From: Ilumatobacteraceae bacterium
GTDB taxonomy: Bacteria; Actinomycetota; Acidimicrobiia; Acidimicrobiales; Ilumatobacteraceae
Assembly (NCBI GenBank): GCA_022843125.1
Contig: JALHOG010000023.1
Coordinates: 1 to 64,000, forward strand
DNA: 64,000 bases
Direction of reading: 5' to 3'
The position numbers and the translations under genes are program-made. Positions 15,252 through 24,309 of this stretch are shown here, one piece after another. The notes beneath the pieces were generated by a model that saw only the letters and a program-made list of their open reading frames with translations, had not been told where the DNA came from and did not search any database. Numbering within the stretch: the stretch's first letter is position 1; every line of letters begins with the position of its first letter.

Positions 15252-16619
15252 TCACGACGGTACGGGATCGGACGCAACGATCCCGTTCACGGGGCGGCCG
15301 GCAACCCACACGCGACGCAGGTGCTCGGGGCCGACGAGGCGGACGAGCTTCTCGAAGCGACGGGCGGGGTCGACGTCGATCCCTGGCCACCACCGCAGTG
15401 GCGTACCCGGCACGGTGACGTCGACCGCGACCGCGTCGAACGACCGGCCGACCTCGAGCAGACCGACCGGCACGCCGAGGAGATCGGCGCCTCCTTTCGT
15501 CGCCATCCAGAACGCGGTGACGATGTCGATCGCGGCACCGGCGTCGCCGCGCTGGTCGGCCGGGATGCGGGCGTCGACCCCGGTGCTCCGGATGCGCGAC
15601 GCGGTGACCGCGTCGACGCACTGCGACCACAGGTCGGGGCGGCCACCGCCGGCGACATCGGTGCCGAGCCCCACGGCAACGCCACGGTCGAGGGCGCGGC
15701 GCGCCGGGAACACCGCACTCGCGAAGTAGGCGTTCGAGAGCGGGCAGTGGGCGACGCCGGCGTGACGGTGGGCGATGAGATCGAGGTCGCTGTCGGCGAG
15801 GTGGGTGCCGTGGGCGAGGATCGTGTGCGGACGCACGAGTCCGAACCGGTCGAGCGCTTCGGTGTCGGACGTGCCGTACCGGTCGACGGCGTAGCCGTGC
15901 TGCCAGTCGCTCTCCGAGCAGTGGGTCTGAATGCGGACCCCGGTGTCTTCGGCCAGGCGCCCGAGGCCGGCGAGCAGTTCGTCGGTGCAGGCGGGGATGA
16001 AGCGCGGGGTGATGACGGGGCGGACGAGGTCGCCACCAAGCGCGTTGATCTCGTCGATCGATCGGCGTGACGCCGCGATGCCGGCTGTGGCGTCGGCGTC
16101 GCGGTACCAGTCGGGCGTGCCCTCCGGATGGTCCATCGCCACGCGTCCGACGAGGGCGCGCTGGCCGAGCCGTGCGCAGGTCTCGGCCAGCATCGTGGTG
16201 GTCTCGACCGAGACGGTTGCGAAGTACGACGCCGTGGTGGTGCCGCGCGCGAGCAGTGCGCCGACCATGTGGGGCCACACCTCCGCGGCGAAGGCGGGGT
16301 CGGTGAGGCGGTGTTCGAGCGGGAACGTGTACTCGAACAGCCAGCGTTCGAGCGGCAGGTCGAGTCCGGTGCCGAGCTGCGGCCACTGGGGTGCGTGGAT
16401 GTGGCAGTCGACGAGCCCGGGAAGCAACACCGTCGATGCCGGCAGCACGACGGTGTCGGCATCGGCATCGGTGTCGGTATCGGTGTCGTCGAGCTCGATC
16501 GCAGGTCGGATCGCGGTGATCGTGCCGGCATCGTCGACATCCACGACGACGTCGTCGAGCACCTCCAGCCGGTCGGGAGCGGGTGTCTGCATGATCGTGG
16601 CCCGGACGCGCAAGCTCAT
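15252..16619 (-). CDS. guaD: Guanine deaminase (amidohydrolase)
   Basis: 455 aa. The segment PGLVDCHIHAPQWPQLG then LPLERWLFEYTFPLE is the guanine-deaminase form of the amidohydrolase HxH metal site. Further metal and catalytic motifs are QTHCSESDWQHGY, LAHGTHL, HCPLSNAYF and GLGTDVAGG. It converts guanine to xanthine in purine salvage or catabolism. A short Asp/Thr repeat (DTDTDTDADADT, near residue 47) is an oddity in the N-terminal composite domain. The ATG at 16619 is set by the leaderless promoter TACGAT six bases upstream. Confidence 0.88.
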   Translation of the reverse strand: MSLRVRATIMQTPAPDRLEVLDDVVVDVDDAGTITAIRPAIELDDTDTDTDADADTVVLPASTVLLPGLVDCHIHAPQWPQLGTGLDLPLERWLFEYTFPLEHRLTDPAFAAEVWPHMVGALLARGTTTASYFATVSVETTTMLAETCARLGQRALVGRVAMDHPEGTPDWYRDADATAGIAASRRSIDEINALGGDLVRPVITPRFIPACTDELLAGLGRLAEDTGVRIQTHCSESDWQHGYAVDRYGTSDTEALDRFGLVRPHTILAHGTHLADSDLDLIAHRHAGVAHCPLSNAYFASAVFPARRALDRGVAVGLGTDVAGGGRPDLWSQCVDAVTASRIRSTGVDARIPADQRGDAGAAIDIVTAFWMATKGGADLLGVPVGLLEVGRSFDAVAVDVTVPGTPLRWWPGIDVDPARRFEKLVRLVGPEHLRRVWVAGRPVNGIVASDPVPS

Positions 16620-16637
16620 CGGACGATCGTAGGAGAC
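16616..16637. repeat. 22-bp guaD start/promoter segment, repeated at 52279
   Basis: The segment covers the first three bases of the guaD ATG region, its -10 box and a few bases beyond. The same 22 bp recurs at 52279-52300. Confidence 0.75.
16626..16631 (-). promoter_or_regulatory. -10 box of guaD (leaderless)
   Basis: TACGAT on the minus strand, six bases before the ATG at 16619. Confidence 0.55.
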
Positions 16638-16710
16638 ACCTGCGTCGCGCGCTTTCGGCAATCACCCGTGCGGAGGGCATGTCGATCGCGCTAGTCGGGT
16701 AACGGCGGGC

Positions 16711-16815
16711 ATGGACGAGATCGCTCAGATGCGGGCCGCACTCGCGCAACTCCGTGCCGAGGTTGCGGCACTCCGAGGAGGTGGCGCCGGCTCGCAGCGG
16801 GTGAGTCGCGCGTGA
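16711..16815 (+). CDS. 34-aa coiled-coil micro-ORF
   Basis: An ATG frame encoding about one short amphipathic helix with heptad-like Leu/Ala spacing (IAQMRAALAQLRAEVAAL) and a Gly/Ser/Arg end. Its TGA overlaps the GTG start of the next gene (GTGA), so the two are translationally coupled. No family is recognised. It could be an oligomerisation peptide, or the separated N-terminus of a once longer protein. Confidence 0.4.
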   Translation: MDEIAQMRAALAQLRAEVAALRGGGAGSQRVSRA

Positions 16816-17117
16816 TCCCGGACGCGAGCGGTCGCGATCTCCAGAGCGGCGGGGTGAACGTCGCCGACATCGTCCCGAGCGACGCGACCGTGATCGTGTT
16901 CAACCTGACGGTGATCAACACCGCCTCGTCCGGCTTCCTCTCGGTCACCCCGGCACCGGCGACGATCAGCGCGTCGACGGTGAACTGGATCGGCGACGGT
17001 CAGGTGTCGGCGAACTCGTCGATGGTGGGCCTCGCCGGCACCCGCGAGGTCCGCGTCCACTGCGGCGGCATCGGATCGACCGACTTCACCCTCGACGTCC
17101 TGGGCTACCACCGCTGA
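16812..17117 (+). CDS. Single secreted-repeat-type domain protein (LNVTxV fold), no signal peptide
   Basis: 101 aa from a GTG at 16812. VIVFNLTVINTASSGFLSVTP then STVNWIGDGQVSANSSMVG and FTLDVLGYHR align with the second half of the repeat domain found in the subtilisin at 49549 (VMLNVTAVAPSAPGFLTVFP ... ATGYV) and in the protein at 63636. In those the domain is extracellular; here no signal peptide is visible, and only the coiled-coil micro-ORF precedes it. It may be a fragment of a larger ancestral gene or a small scaffold. Function unknown. Confidence 0.55.
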   Translation: MIPDASGRDLQSGGVNVADIVPSDATVIVFNLTVINTASSGFLSVTPAPATISASTVNWIGDGQVSANSSMVGLAGTREVRVHCGGIGSTDFTLDVLGYHR

Positions 17118-17170
17118 CCCGCACCATCGCCGGCAAGCGTCGTCGATGCCTCACGTCAAGCTGCGTCAGC

Positions 17171-20100
17171 TCACTCGGTGAACGGGACCTGAGCGGTGGT
17201 CACCTCCCCAGCCACCACGAGGACACCGCGACCCGCCCTGCTGTCGGTGAGTACCTCATCCGAGAGCCGGCTCACACCGAACGACGAGGCATCACGACTG
17301 CTCTTGGGTGAGAGCACGAGCGCTGTGCGCGAGGGTAACGCCCGGAGCAGGTCGCTGCGATTCGCGAAGAACTCGGTTGGGCCGGCCACCACCACGGCCC
17401 GGGGACCCCGCGCCTCGAGGAGCGCCTGGATGCCGTCGACATCACCGGTCCACTTGTGGGCGTCGTCGATGAACAGCGCCAATGGGCCAGTGGCTTCGGC
17501 GAGTTCCTTCACATCCTCGGGTCGTATCACTCGGCCGGGGAACGATCCGGTCGCCAACGGGGACCTTCGCGAGAGCGGCAGCGCGACGACCGTCCAACCA
17601 TGTCGCGACATCAGTGTCGCAGACGCGATGAGTGCCGTGCTCCGGCCGCTACGAGCAGGCCCGCAGACAACGAACGATGGGCCGTCCTCCTCGGCATCCA
17701 GCCAGGACAGGGCACCGAGGTCCGTATCGACCGCCAGTGGCACCGGCTGCTCGACGCCTCCCGACGGGTGCGCGTTCAGTACGTAGCGAAGTGGAAGGGG
17801 CCACGGCATCTCGCGCAGTGACGCCGGCAGGCGGCCTTCAGGCCCCTTCCATGATTCTGTCAGCCGTTGCCCAAGCGCTCGGACGACCTCTGCAGCCGGC
17901 GCCTCAGTGGATGAAGGGACCAATGCGAACTGCACCAGCCGACCACGGTTGACGTCAACAGCGCGGGCGATCCCTCGCAGCGACCCTTGAAGCAGGCGCG
18001 GCACGCCGATCGCGGTGTACTCCTGTCCATCGGCGAGCTCGAACACGAAGCGCCGCCCGATGGAAGAGCCGAGACGGTGATGAGCGATGGACGCAGGACC
18101 GGTCAGCACGATGCGCACGCCCGTGCCCGAAGCCTCGGATACGAGGCCGATCAAGGGCGCGAGCAGGGCACTCTGTTGCGCCTCGCCGTGAAGGAGCACA
18201 CGATCCGCGCCGTGCACGACCAGAACGACGTCGGCGAACCGCTCCTCGGACGCCTCATGGAACTCGCGCACGTTCGTAACGCCGAGCTCGCTCATCCGAG
18301 CCTTGCGACGGCCGACGTCGGTGGCAACGTGCCGGAGGATGCGGATCGCCAACGACTCGTTTCGTTCGGCCACACCACCAACGTGCGGCAAGGCCAACAG
18401 CGAGCTCAGACCCTGACCTAGCTGGTCGATCACGTAGAACTGCAACTCGTCGGGCCCACGCCGGATCGCCCCGGTAACGGTTGTGGCCCTCACGACGTCT
18501 GCGAGGCCGGCGCCGGCACCGCCGACCAGGAGGAGGTTGGGACCGAACGGCTCGAGCTCGACGACGGTCTGGCGCTGCAACTCCGGTTCGTCGACGACAC
18601 CGACGGGCCACACCCGCGGCCCCGCGCCGTGCGAGAGTTCGCCGATGTGGAGCGACATCGGCAGTTCCTTCGGCCACGGGATGACCGGTCGCACCCACCC
18701 CGTCGCTCCGGCGGCCGCTCGCAGCACCTCCACAACCGCATGCATATCGGTGTCCTCGGCCGGCACATCGGCAATCAACGTGGCGGGCGGCGAGTCGGCG
18801 AGCGTGGTGAACGGGACGAGCCGCGCCTGCACTGGCGAGGTCACCACCTCCTTGCCAGGCCGCGGACCTGCCACGCGAGCGGTTTGGAACTCGACAGCGC
18901 GGCCACCGTGCGACCGCATGTAGGCGCGTCCGATGTGCTCTTTCGGAATGCTGGCCGCCTCCGTGGAGCTCAGCACGGCCTTGCTGTGAGCAGGCTCCTG
19001 CACCCGAAAGCAGATCCGGAGGCCTGCGTTCGCAGCGATCTGGCCCGGTAACTGGTTCTCGAAGTTCTGGGTGACCAGCAGGAGGTGCACGCCCAGCCCG
19101 CCGCCCACGCGGGTCACGCTCTCGAGTGACGACAGGTTCTCCCTACCCGACTCCGAGCTGAGCAGCTCGCTGAACTCGTCGATGATGACCAGCAGTCGAG
19201 GAACCGCCAGCAACCCCGGCTTCGCCTGACGAGCAGCACGGTATGCATCGAAGTTCGGGGCACCCACCTCACCGAACGCGTGCTGACGACGCTGCATCTC
19301 GGCCTCGATCAATCGCACCGTTCGCACGAACGAATCGACGTTGTGGTTCGTCGAGAGATCGATGACGTGCGGCAGACGTGCCGACAACTTGTGGTCGACG
19401 CCACCTTTGAAGTCGACGATGACGATCGCCAGATCGTCCGGATGGTTCGACACGGCCAGCGACGTGATCAGCGACTTGAGGAACTCGGTCTTCCCGGACC
19501 GCGTGGTTCCTCCCACCAGGCCGTGAGGGCCGTCCCGCATGATGTCGATCTCCGTGACCAGATCGCCGAGTCCGCCGACCCGAATGCGCGTCGTGCCTCC
19601 GATGGATCTCCAGCGATCGACCACGGCCCCGACGGCGCCGGGATCGGTCTGCGCATCGATGAGTTCGACGAGCCGGATCGCACCTCCTGCCGACACGTCC
19701 TCGCGCGACGAACCAGCGGGACGGCAGCCTGCCATCGAGCGTGCAGGCCGTTCGAAGGTGGAGGCTGCCATCTCGAAGCTGCGGATCCCGTCCGCTTGCG
19801 GCTGGCTCCTGCTGACGAATCGCGCCTCATCCGAGAAGCGCCCGAGTGTGAGCTCTGCACGGCTGCCCTCAGGAGTCACAGCACGGTCCAACGTGATGCC
19901 GATCGCACCGACCGGCGCGCCGTCGACGAGGAGGTCGGTCAGCTCCTCGGCGTCGAGCGCATCGACGCAGTCGATCATGACCACATGGATCGGCAAGCTG
20001 ATCGAGCGATCGCCATCGGAACGCCCCGACCGCTCGTTGATGATCGAACGCAACTGTGACAGTGCTGCGGCGCGACTCGATGGCGTCGCGAAGATGCGGC

Positions 20101-21412
20101 TCTGCGACTCGCCGAGGAAGCTGTGAGGTAGCCAACGGACCGAGTTCCAGTCGTCGGCGGTGTCGCCATCGGTCAACAGCCACAGCTTCACGTCGTTCGG
20201 CGAGTGCGCCGTAGCGAGATCCAGGATCAGCGAACGCCCGAGCGATCGGGCCCGGTCGATCGGTCCACGGATGGCAAGCGGACCGTCGTCGACAAGCGAG
20301 TGGCGCAAGACGGCCGACCATTGCTCGTCGAGGGCGAGCTCGACATTGTCGGGTCGGTTCTCGACGCCGATCGCCGAAGGACGGTCGTACAGCCCGATGG
20401 CGACTTCGCAGAAGTCAGCGTCGGTCGCTGATCGTTCCCAGAGTCGCGCGTGGCGTGAACTCGCCAGCAGCGTGGCAAGACCCGCAGGAGCCGCCACCCA
20501 CCGGTCCCGTGACAGCTCCTCCAGTCGAGCGTCGGACAGGTTCGCCAAGAAGCGGTTCCGTCGCATCTCGTAGTCAGCTGCGTCTTCTGCGTCCTCCCGC
20601 TCTTCGATCCGGCGGCGTCGCACGCCATCGATCGCATAGAAGACAGGACCAAGAGCGATGATGAGCAAGAAGATGTACCGACCCGTGATCATCGCCATAC
20701 CGAGCGCCGTGATGATCGGAATGGCGAAACTGATCAAGGGACGACGGTGTGCCTCTGATCGTTCGCCTGGTGGCGTCGGGTGCTTGAGCGACTTCGGCAG
20801 AGGGGGAAGCGCGTCCCGGAAGCGACGCTGGAACGGGACCGATGGGCCGATCTTGCCTGGCTCAGCCGGAATGTCATCGTGTTTGATCTCGACGAGACCG
20901 AACGTGGTGGCGCCCGCGTGGACGTAGCTGCGCTCTCCGACCGGTTCCGCTCCGGCGAGCGGTCTGCCCTCGAGCATCGTGCCGTTCGTGCTGGCGAGAT
21001 CCTCGATCACGATCTGTCCATCGGCGCGGACGATGGAGAAGTGGCGGGCTGAGAGCGACGAGTCGCGCACCTGAAGCTCGCTGGATGCGGCACGTCCGAC
21101 CGCAGTGATCTGATCGGTGATCCGGCACCAGGCGCCCGTATCCGGACCGGCGACGGCAACGAGGTACCAGCCGGCCGCGGGAGGTTCGGCGTCACGGCTG
21201 GAACCGAGAATGGAGCCATGTCGGAGTGGGCTGCCGGCAACATCGCCGTGGGCGTCGAACTGTTGCCCGTCGACGCGCAGCCCGTGAGACTCGAAGCCTC
21301 GGTGTGACAGCTCGTGCAGAAGCTCTCCGACCGTGGCGCCATCGGCAACGTCGGCGATCACATCGTGCTGCTGACCGCTGCGGTCCTGAACCGACACCCG
21401 CCATGTCGTCAT
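17171..21412 (-). CDS. FtsK/SpoIIIE-type ATPase of a type VII secretion system (EccC/EssC-like) with FHA domain
   Basis: 1413 aa. A beta-rich N-terminus (1-75, degenerate FHA or ubiquitin-like) is followed by an FHA domain (about 100-155, SARHFSIV and STNGTMLEG), two membrane helices (about 228-265) and three P-loop ATPase modules. The first has a sound Walker A (GGTTRSGKT, near 635) and IIDEFSELL; the second is degenerate (GGAGAGLAD, near 960); the third has GPARSGRST (near 1250). This is the EssC/EccC architecture, the motor that pairs with WXG100 substrates. It is the last gene of the minus-strand locus and overlaps the FHA gene by 4 bp (ATGA). No EccB, EccD, EccE or mycosin gene is present. 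Confidence 0.92.
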   Translation of the reverse strand: MTTWRVSVQDRSGQQHDVIADVADGATVGELLHELSHRGFESHGLRVDGQQFDAHGDVAGSPLRHGSILGSSRDAEPPAAGWYLVAVAGPDTGAWCRITDQITAVGRAASSELQVRDSSLSARHFSIVRADGQIVIEDLASTNGTMLEGRPLAGAEPVGERSYVHAGATTFGLVEIKHDDIPAEPGKIGPSVPFQRRFRDALPPLPKSLKHPTPPGERSEAHRRPLISFAIPIITALGMAMITGRYIFLLIIALGPVFYAIDGVRRRRIEEREDAEDAADYEMRRNRFLANLSDARLEELSRDRWVAAPAGLATLLASSRHARLWERSATDADFCEVAIGLYDRPSAIGVENRPDNVELALDEQWSAVLRHSLVDDGPLAIRGPIDRARSLGRSLILDLATAHSPNDVKLWLLTDGDTADDWNSVRWLPHSFLGESQSRIFATPSSRAAALSQLRSIINERSGRSDGDRSISLPIHVVMIDCVDALDAEELTDLLVDGAPVGAIGITLDRAVTPEGSRAELTLGRFSDEARFVSRSQPQADGIRSFEMAASTFERPARSMAGCRPAGSSREDVSAGGAIRLVELIDAQTDPGAVGAVVDRWRSIGGTTRIRVGGLGDLVTEIDIMRDGPHGLVGGTTRSGKTEFLKSLITSLAVSNHPDDLAIVIVDFKGGVDHKLSARLPHVIDLSTNHNVDSFVRTVRLIEAEMQRRQHAFGEVGAPNFDAYRAARQAKPGLLAVPRLLVIIDEFSELLSSESGRENLSSLESVTRVGGGLGVHLLLVTQNFENQLPGQIAANAGLRICFRVQEPAHSKAVLSSTEAASIPKEHIGRAYMRSHGGRAVEFQTARVAGPRPGKEVVTSPVQARLVPFTTLADSPPATLIADVPAEDTDMHAVVEVLRAAAGATGWVRPVIPWPKELPMSLHIGELSHGAGPRVWPVGVVDEPELQRQTVVELEPFGPNLLLVGGAGAGLADVVRATTVTGAIRRGPDELQFYVIDQLGQGLSSLLALPHVGGVAERNESLAIRILRHVATDVGRRKARMSELGVTNVREFHEASEERFADVVLVVHGADRVLLHGEAQQSALLAPLIGLVSEASGTGVRIVLTGPASIAHHRLGSSIGRRFVFELADGQEYTAIGVPRLLQGSLRGIARAVDVNRGRLVQFALVPSSTEAPAAEVVRALGQRLTESWKGPEGRLPASLREMPWPLPLRYVLNAHPSGGVEQPVPLAVDTDLGALSWLDAEEDGPSFVVCGPARSGRSTALIASATLMSRHGWTVVALPLSRRSPLATGSFPGRVIRPEDVKELAEATGPLALFIDDAHKWTGDVDGIQALLEARGPRAVVVAGPTEFFANRSDLLRALPSRTALVLSPKSSRDASSFGVSRLSDEVLTDSRAGRGVLVVAGEVTTAQVPFTE

Positions 21413-21945
21413 CGCAGGTCCCCGATGTCGACGATGTCGCCGAGCAGCACTCCGTCGACCGTCTCCAGCCGATCGCCCGTCCGGACCTCCATCGGCACCG
21501 CGGCCACAACCGTGGTCTCCCCGCTCCGAACGAGCACGGTGCCATTGCTCGAACCGAGATCGACGACGACTGCCGTCCCCTCGTGGTCGAAGAGGCGTGC
21601 ATGGCTGCGCGAGACGCGCCCGTCGCCGACGACGACTCGACCACCACCCTCCTGACGACCGATCACGATCTCTGCGATCAGCTCGACTGTGGACCCAGCG
21701 GCGGTGCGGACCCCCAGCCGCGCCGACGAACGGGAACCGAGTGATGCCTCCATGCCCATGATCTGGTCCGCGATCGCAAGCGCCGCAGACCCGACTGCGC
21801 GGACCGGTTCGGTCGACGTCATCGTGACTGCATCTGATGACGGACGCTCACCGACGTGCTGATCGCTACTCGATGGCGAGACGCCCAGGGTACGCCGGAT
21901 GCGCTCGACGAGCTCAGCGTTCGCATCGTCTGGTGGCAGTGTCAA
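21409..21945 (-). CDS. FHA-domain protein
   Basis: 178 aa, no signal peptide. A flexible Ser/Asp-rich N-terminus is followed by an FHA domain (about 85-178): VIGRQEGGGRVVVGDGRVSRSHARL and DLGSSNGTVL carry the conserved Gly-Arg, Ser-x-x-His and Asn-Gly residues that bind phosphothreonine. TLGVSPSSSD and other Ser/Thr in the N-terminus could be phosphorylated. It overlaps the upstream gene and the ATPase by 4 bp each, so stoichiometric expression with the secretion ATPase is likely. It probably docks phosphorylated partners to the complex. Confidence 0.88.
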   Translation of the reverse strand: MTLPPDDANAELVERIRRTLGVSPSSSDQHVGERPSSDAVTMTSTEPVRAVGSAALAIADQIMGMEASLGSRSSARLGVRTAAGSTVELIAEIVIGRQEGGGRVVVGDGRVSRSHARLFDHEGTAVVVDLGSSNGTVLVRSGETTVVAAVPMEVRTGDRLETVDGVLLGDIVDIGDLR

Positions 21946-22631
21946 GCGACGGCTCCTGGCTGCCCCTCAGTCGGATCCGAGTCATCGAACGTCGGATCGC
22001 CAGGGTGGAGGATCCGAAGCGTGGCGACGATCTTCTCGAACAGGTCCGAGAACTGTCGCGCGTACTCGAAGTTGATCGTCGAGAAGTGAGCGATCACCAG
22101 GCCGTCGCCTTGCGCCACCGGAATGAGATAGCTCTGCTCGTACTGCTTGAGTTCACGTTCCAGGCGGTCCGAGAACGTCACCAGACGAACCAGCTTCACC
22201 GCCCGGTTCGAGCCGACCGAGACGACCTTGGGTGGTTCGATCTCGTCGAAGGCGAACCCGTCCTCCCGTCGTTCGAAGCCGCTCATCCCGGCGACGAGCA
22301 CGTCAGGGGTGAGCGGGATGTCCGTCCCCAACGATCGGCGGTCGATCGTGCTGATGACGAGGCCTGCCGCCACCAACTCTCCGTCCTGCTCGGGCGCGAT
22401 GTATGACGCGGCGATGATCACGTTCTGGCTCACGGCCAGCTGTGCGAGTTGGGCGACCAGCATCTCGATCTGACGACGCTCCGCCGGCGTCAACGTCCGG
22501 TCGGCCGGAGCAGCGTCAGTGATCGCGTCGATGAAGGTCCGCTGTTGATCGGGTTCGAGTGGGACGTCGGTCCAGCCAGGCGGTAACGCGATCGCCACCG
22601 TGTCGGGAAGCGCTGGTTGCATGCTCATCAT
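21942..22631 (-). CDS. Mog1/PsbP (DcrB-like)-type protein of the T7SS locus
   Basis: 229 aa from the ATG at 22631, whose first base is the last base of the preceding TGA. The pattern IALPPGWTDVPL, a helical insert, then SYLIPVAQGDGLVIAHFST and FSDLFEKIVATLRIL matches the alpha/beta Mog1/PsbP-like fold seen in lipoprotein LpqN and DcrB-type proteins. No signal peptide is present. Position directly after the T7SS-signal substrate suggests a cognate chaperone or immunity-type partner, but this is inference from order alone. Confidence 0.6.
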   Translation of the reverse strand: MMSMQPALPDTVAIALPPGWTDVPLEPDQQRTFIDAITDAAPADRTLTPAERRQIEMLVAQLAQLAVSQNVIIAASYIAPEQDGELVAAGLVISTIDRRSLGTDIPLTPDVLVAGMSGFERREDGFAFDEIEPPKVVSVGSNRAVKLVRLVTFSDRLERELKQYEQSYLIPVAQGDGLVIAHFSTINFEYARQFSDLFEKIVATLRILHPGDPTFDDSDPTEGQPGAVA

Positions 22632-23995
22632 CACCATCCAGTCGGGACGAGCCGTACGGGTGCACACGTCGCAGGCGTGAACCGGATCGGCGGATCGAAG
22701 TCGAAGTGTCGGAGGCCGCTACCCAGCTTCGAACCGAAGCGCCACGTGGCCTCATCGCCACGGAACTGATCCGAGAACTCGAACGTGAACTGATCTGCGA
22801 ACCAGTTCGAGCCTCCCTTCGACACTTCGTCTCCCACGGATGCTCCGACATACAAGCCCTCGCCGACGCCGGAGAGCGCCTCGGATTGAAGCTCGAGGTG
22901 AGCGATTCGTCCGAACTTCGCGGTCTTGGTCAGATACGCCATGCTGAGTGGCTTGGCGAGCTTGGAAACGACCTTGCCAGCGATGAACGAGGCAACGAGG
23001 CCGGCCACGTCCACCATCAGCTCTGACTGCTCCTTGCGACCACCGCGAACAAGCGCCGCTCCGGCCCCGATCTTCACGAGGTCCATCACGAGAGAGACCG
23101 TGTGGATCTTCGCTGCGAGCGCTAGGAGCGCACCACCCAAGGGCGCTCCCACAACAGTGAGCGAGAGAGCTAGACCGACGGCTACAAGGACAAGCGACAC
23201 GATCCCTGCTACGAAGCTCAGGGTGTCGAGCAACTCGTACAAGATCTCGCAGAGGTCGAGCAGGAAGTCGGTGGAGAAGATGTATCCGGCGAAGTCTTTG
23301 AGGCCATCCCACAGTTCCCCGAACGCTTTGCCGAGTTGTTCGAGGAAGCTGGGGTCGGCGAGCGACCACAGGGTCGTCCCCCGAAGAGCAGCAGCCGTCT
23401 GTTCGTCGAGACGTTCCTCGTCGTCGTAGAGGCGCCGCCAGTCGTCGCGTGAGCCGTCGACAGCATCCTCGGCTCGATGGATCCTGTTTCGTGATGCGTT
23501 GACCCATTGCTGGGCGTCGATCTTCTGACGCGTCCAGAAGACCTTCTCGCCCTGGTCGGCCTGATCGCCTTGGGCCTCGATCCACTCGATCTGATCCTCG
23601 ACCGTGGCGAGTCGCCGCCTCGCCTGCGAGTGATCGCCGTCGGCGGCGCACTTCTCGCTCCAGTTGGCCTGTGCCCGATTCACGGCAACCGCGGCGCGAT
23701 GACGGATCGCCTCGAGTTCGGTCCGGTGCCTGCGGAAGACGGCTTCCAGTTGCCCTGCGATCAGCGGGACGTCACCGACGGCCTGGGAGATGGCTCGCAT
23801 CTTCGACCTGAAGGCGTCAGCCGCCTCGCCCTTGAATCCGTCGGCGGTCCCTCCGGCGATGGCGTCGAACGACCGATCGAGGTCGGACATGCCTCGCTTG
23901 ATGGTTGCGAACCGTTGCTCGATGGCGGCGAACTCGTGCGGGGCTCCGCTGACCGGGTCGTCGCGCCCGACCAGCGTTTGCCAGATGGCTGTCAT
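22631..23995 (-). CDS. Putative T7SS substrate with N-terminal T7SS-signal helical domain
   Basis: 454 aa; GAGGAG lies 6 nt before the ATG at 23995. The N-terminus (GRDDPVSGAPHEFAAI, then a GFKGEAADAF turn near residue 60) looks like the putative T7SS secretion-signal domain that resembles a fused WXG100 hairpin. A long helical, coiled-coil-prone region follows (about 80-215), then a strongly hydrophobic block (about 240-350, with FVAGIVSLVLVAVGLALSLTV). The C-terminal ~100 residues have no recognisable toxin motif. It may be a secreted or membrane-inserting effector, or a structural component. It sits immediately before two WXG100-type proteins in reading order upstream. Confidence 0.6.
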   Translation of the reverse strand: MTAIWQTLVGRDDPVSGAPHEFAAIEQRFATIKRGMSDLDRSFDAIAGGTADGFKGEAADAFRSKMRAISQAVGDVPLIAGQLEAVFRRHRTELEAIRHRAAVAVNRAQANWSEKCAADGDHSQARRRLATVEDQIEWIEAQGDQADQGEKVFWTRQKIDAQQWVNASRNRIHRAEDAVDGSRDDWRRLYDDEERLDEQTAAALRGTTLWSLADPSFLEQLGKAFGELWDGLKDFAGYIFSTDFLLDLCEILYELLDTLSFVAGIVSLVLVAVGLALSLTVVGAPLGGALLALAAKIHTVSLVMDLVKIGAGAALVRGGRKEQSELMVDVAGLVASFIAGKVVSKLAKPLSMAYLTKTAKFGRIAHLELQSEALSGVGEGLYVGASVGDEVSKGGSNWFADQFTFEFSDQFRGDEATWRFGSKLGSGLRHFDFDPPIRFTPATCAPVRLVPTGW

Positions 23996-24005
23996 GTTCA
24001 GCTCC

Positions 24006-24284
24006 TCATTCGCCTGTGAGCGTGCGGGCGAGTTGTTCGTCGGTCTCTTCGAACCCGCTCGCTGCGGTGTCGAAGCCATCGGCGACGGCGGAGAGCGCAT
24101 CTGCCAGCTCATTGCGGCGCATGTCCCACCTCCAGCTGAGATCCGTGTAGGCGTCTCGGACTTTGGGTGACGAATGAAGCGCGCCACCCGCGAGGTTCGA
24201 GAACTGTCGAAGTACGTGCTCGGCCTCGCGGGTGCGCGCCGCCAGGTTCCTCAGGTACAACGTGTTGACCTCGATGTACGACAT
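24006..24284 (-). CDS. WXG100-like small protein
   Basis: 92 aa, all helical. The turn region LSWRWDMRRNELADAL (about residues 48-63) carries two Trp, and the C-terminus ends in an acidic helix (GFEETDEQLARTL), as in ESAT-6/CFP-10-type hairpins with a C-terminal export signal. The ATG at 24284 follows a GAGGAGGG ribosome-binding site. It lies 25 bp after the WXG100 gene at 24310, so the two may form a heterodimer. The canonical WxG tripeptide is not intact. Confidence 0.7.
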   Translation of the reverse strand: MSYIEVNTLYLRNLAARTREAEHVLRQFSNLAGGALHSSPKVRDAYTDLSWRWDMRRNELADALSAVADGFDTAASGFEETDEQLARTLTGE

Positions 24285-24309
24285 GCGCCTGGCCCTCCTC
24301 GACGTCCGG

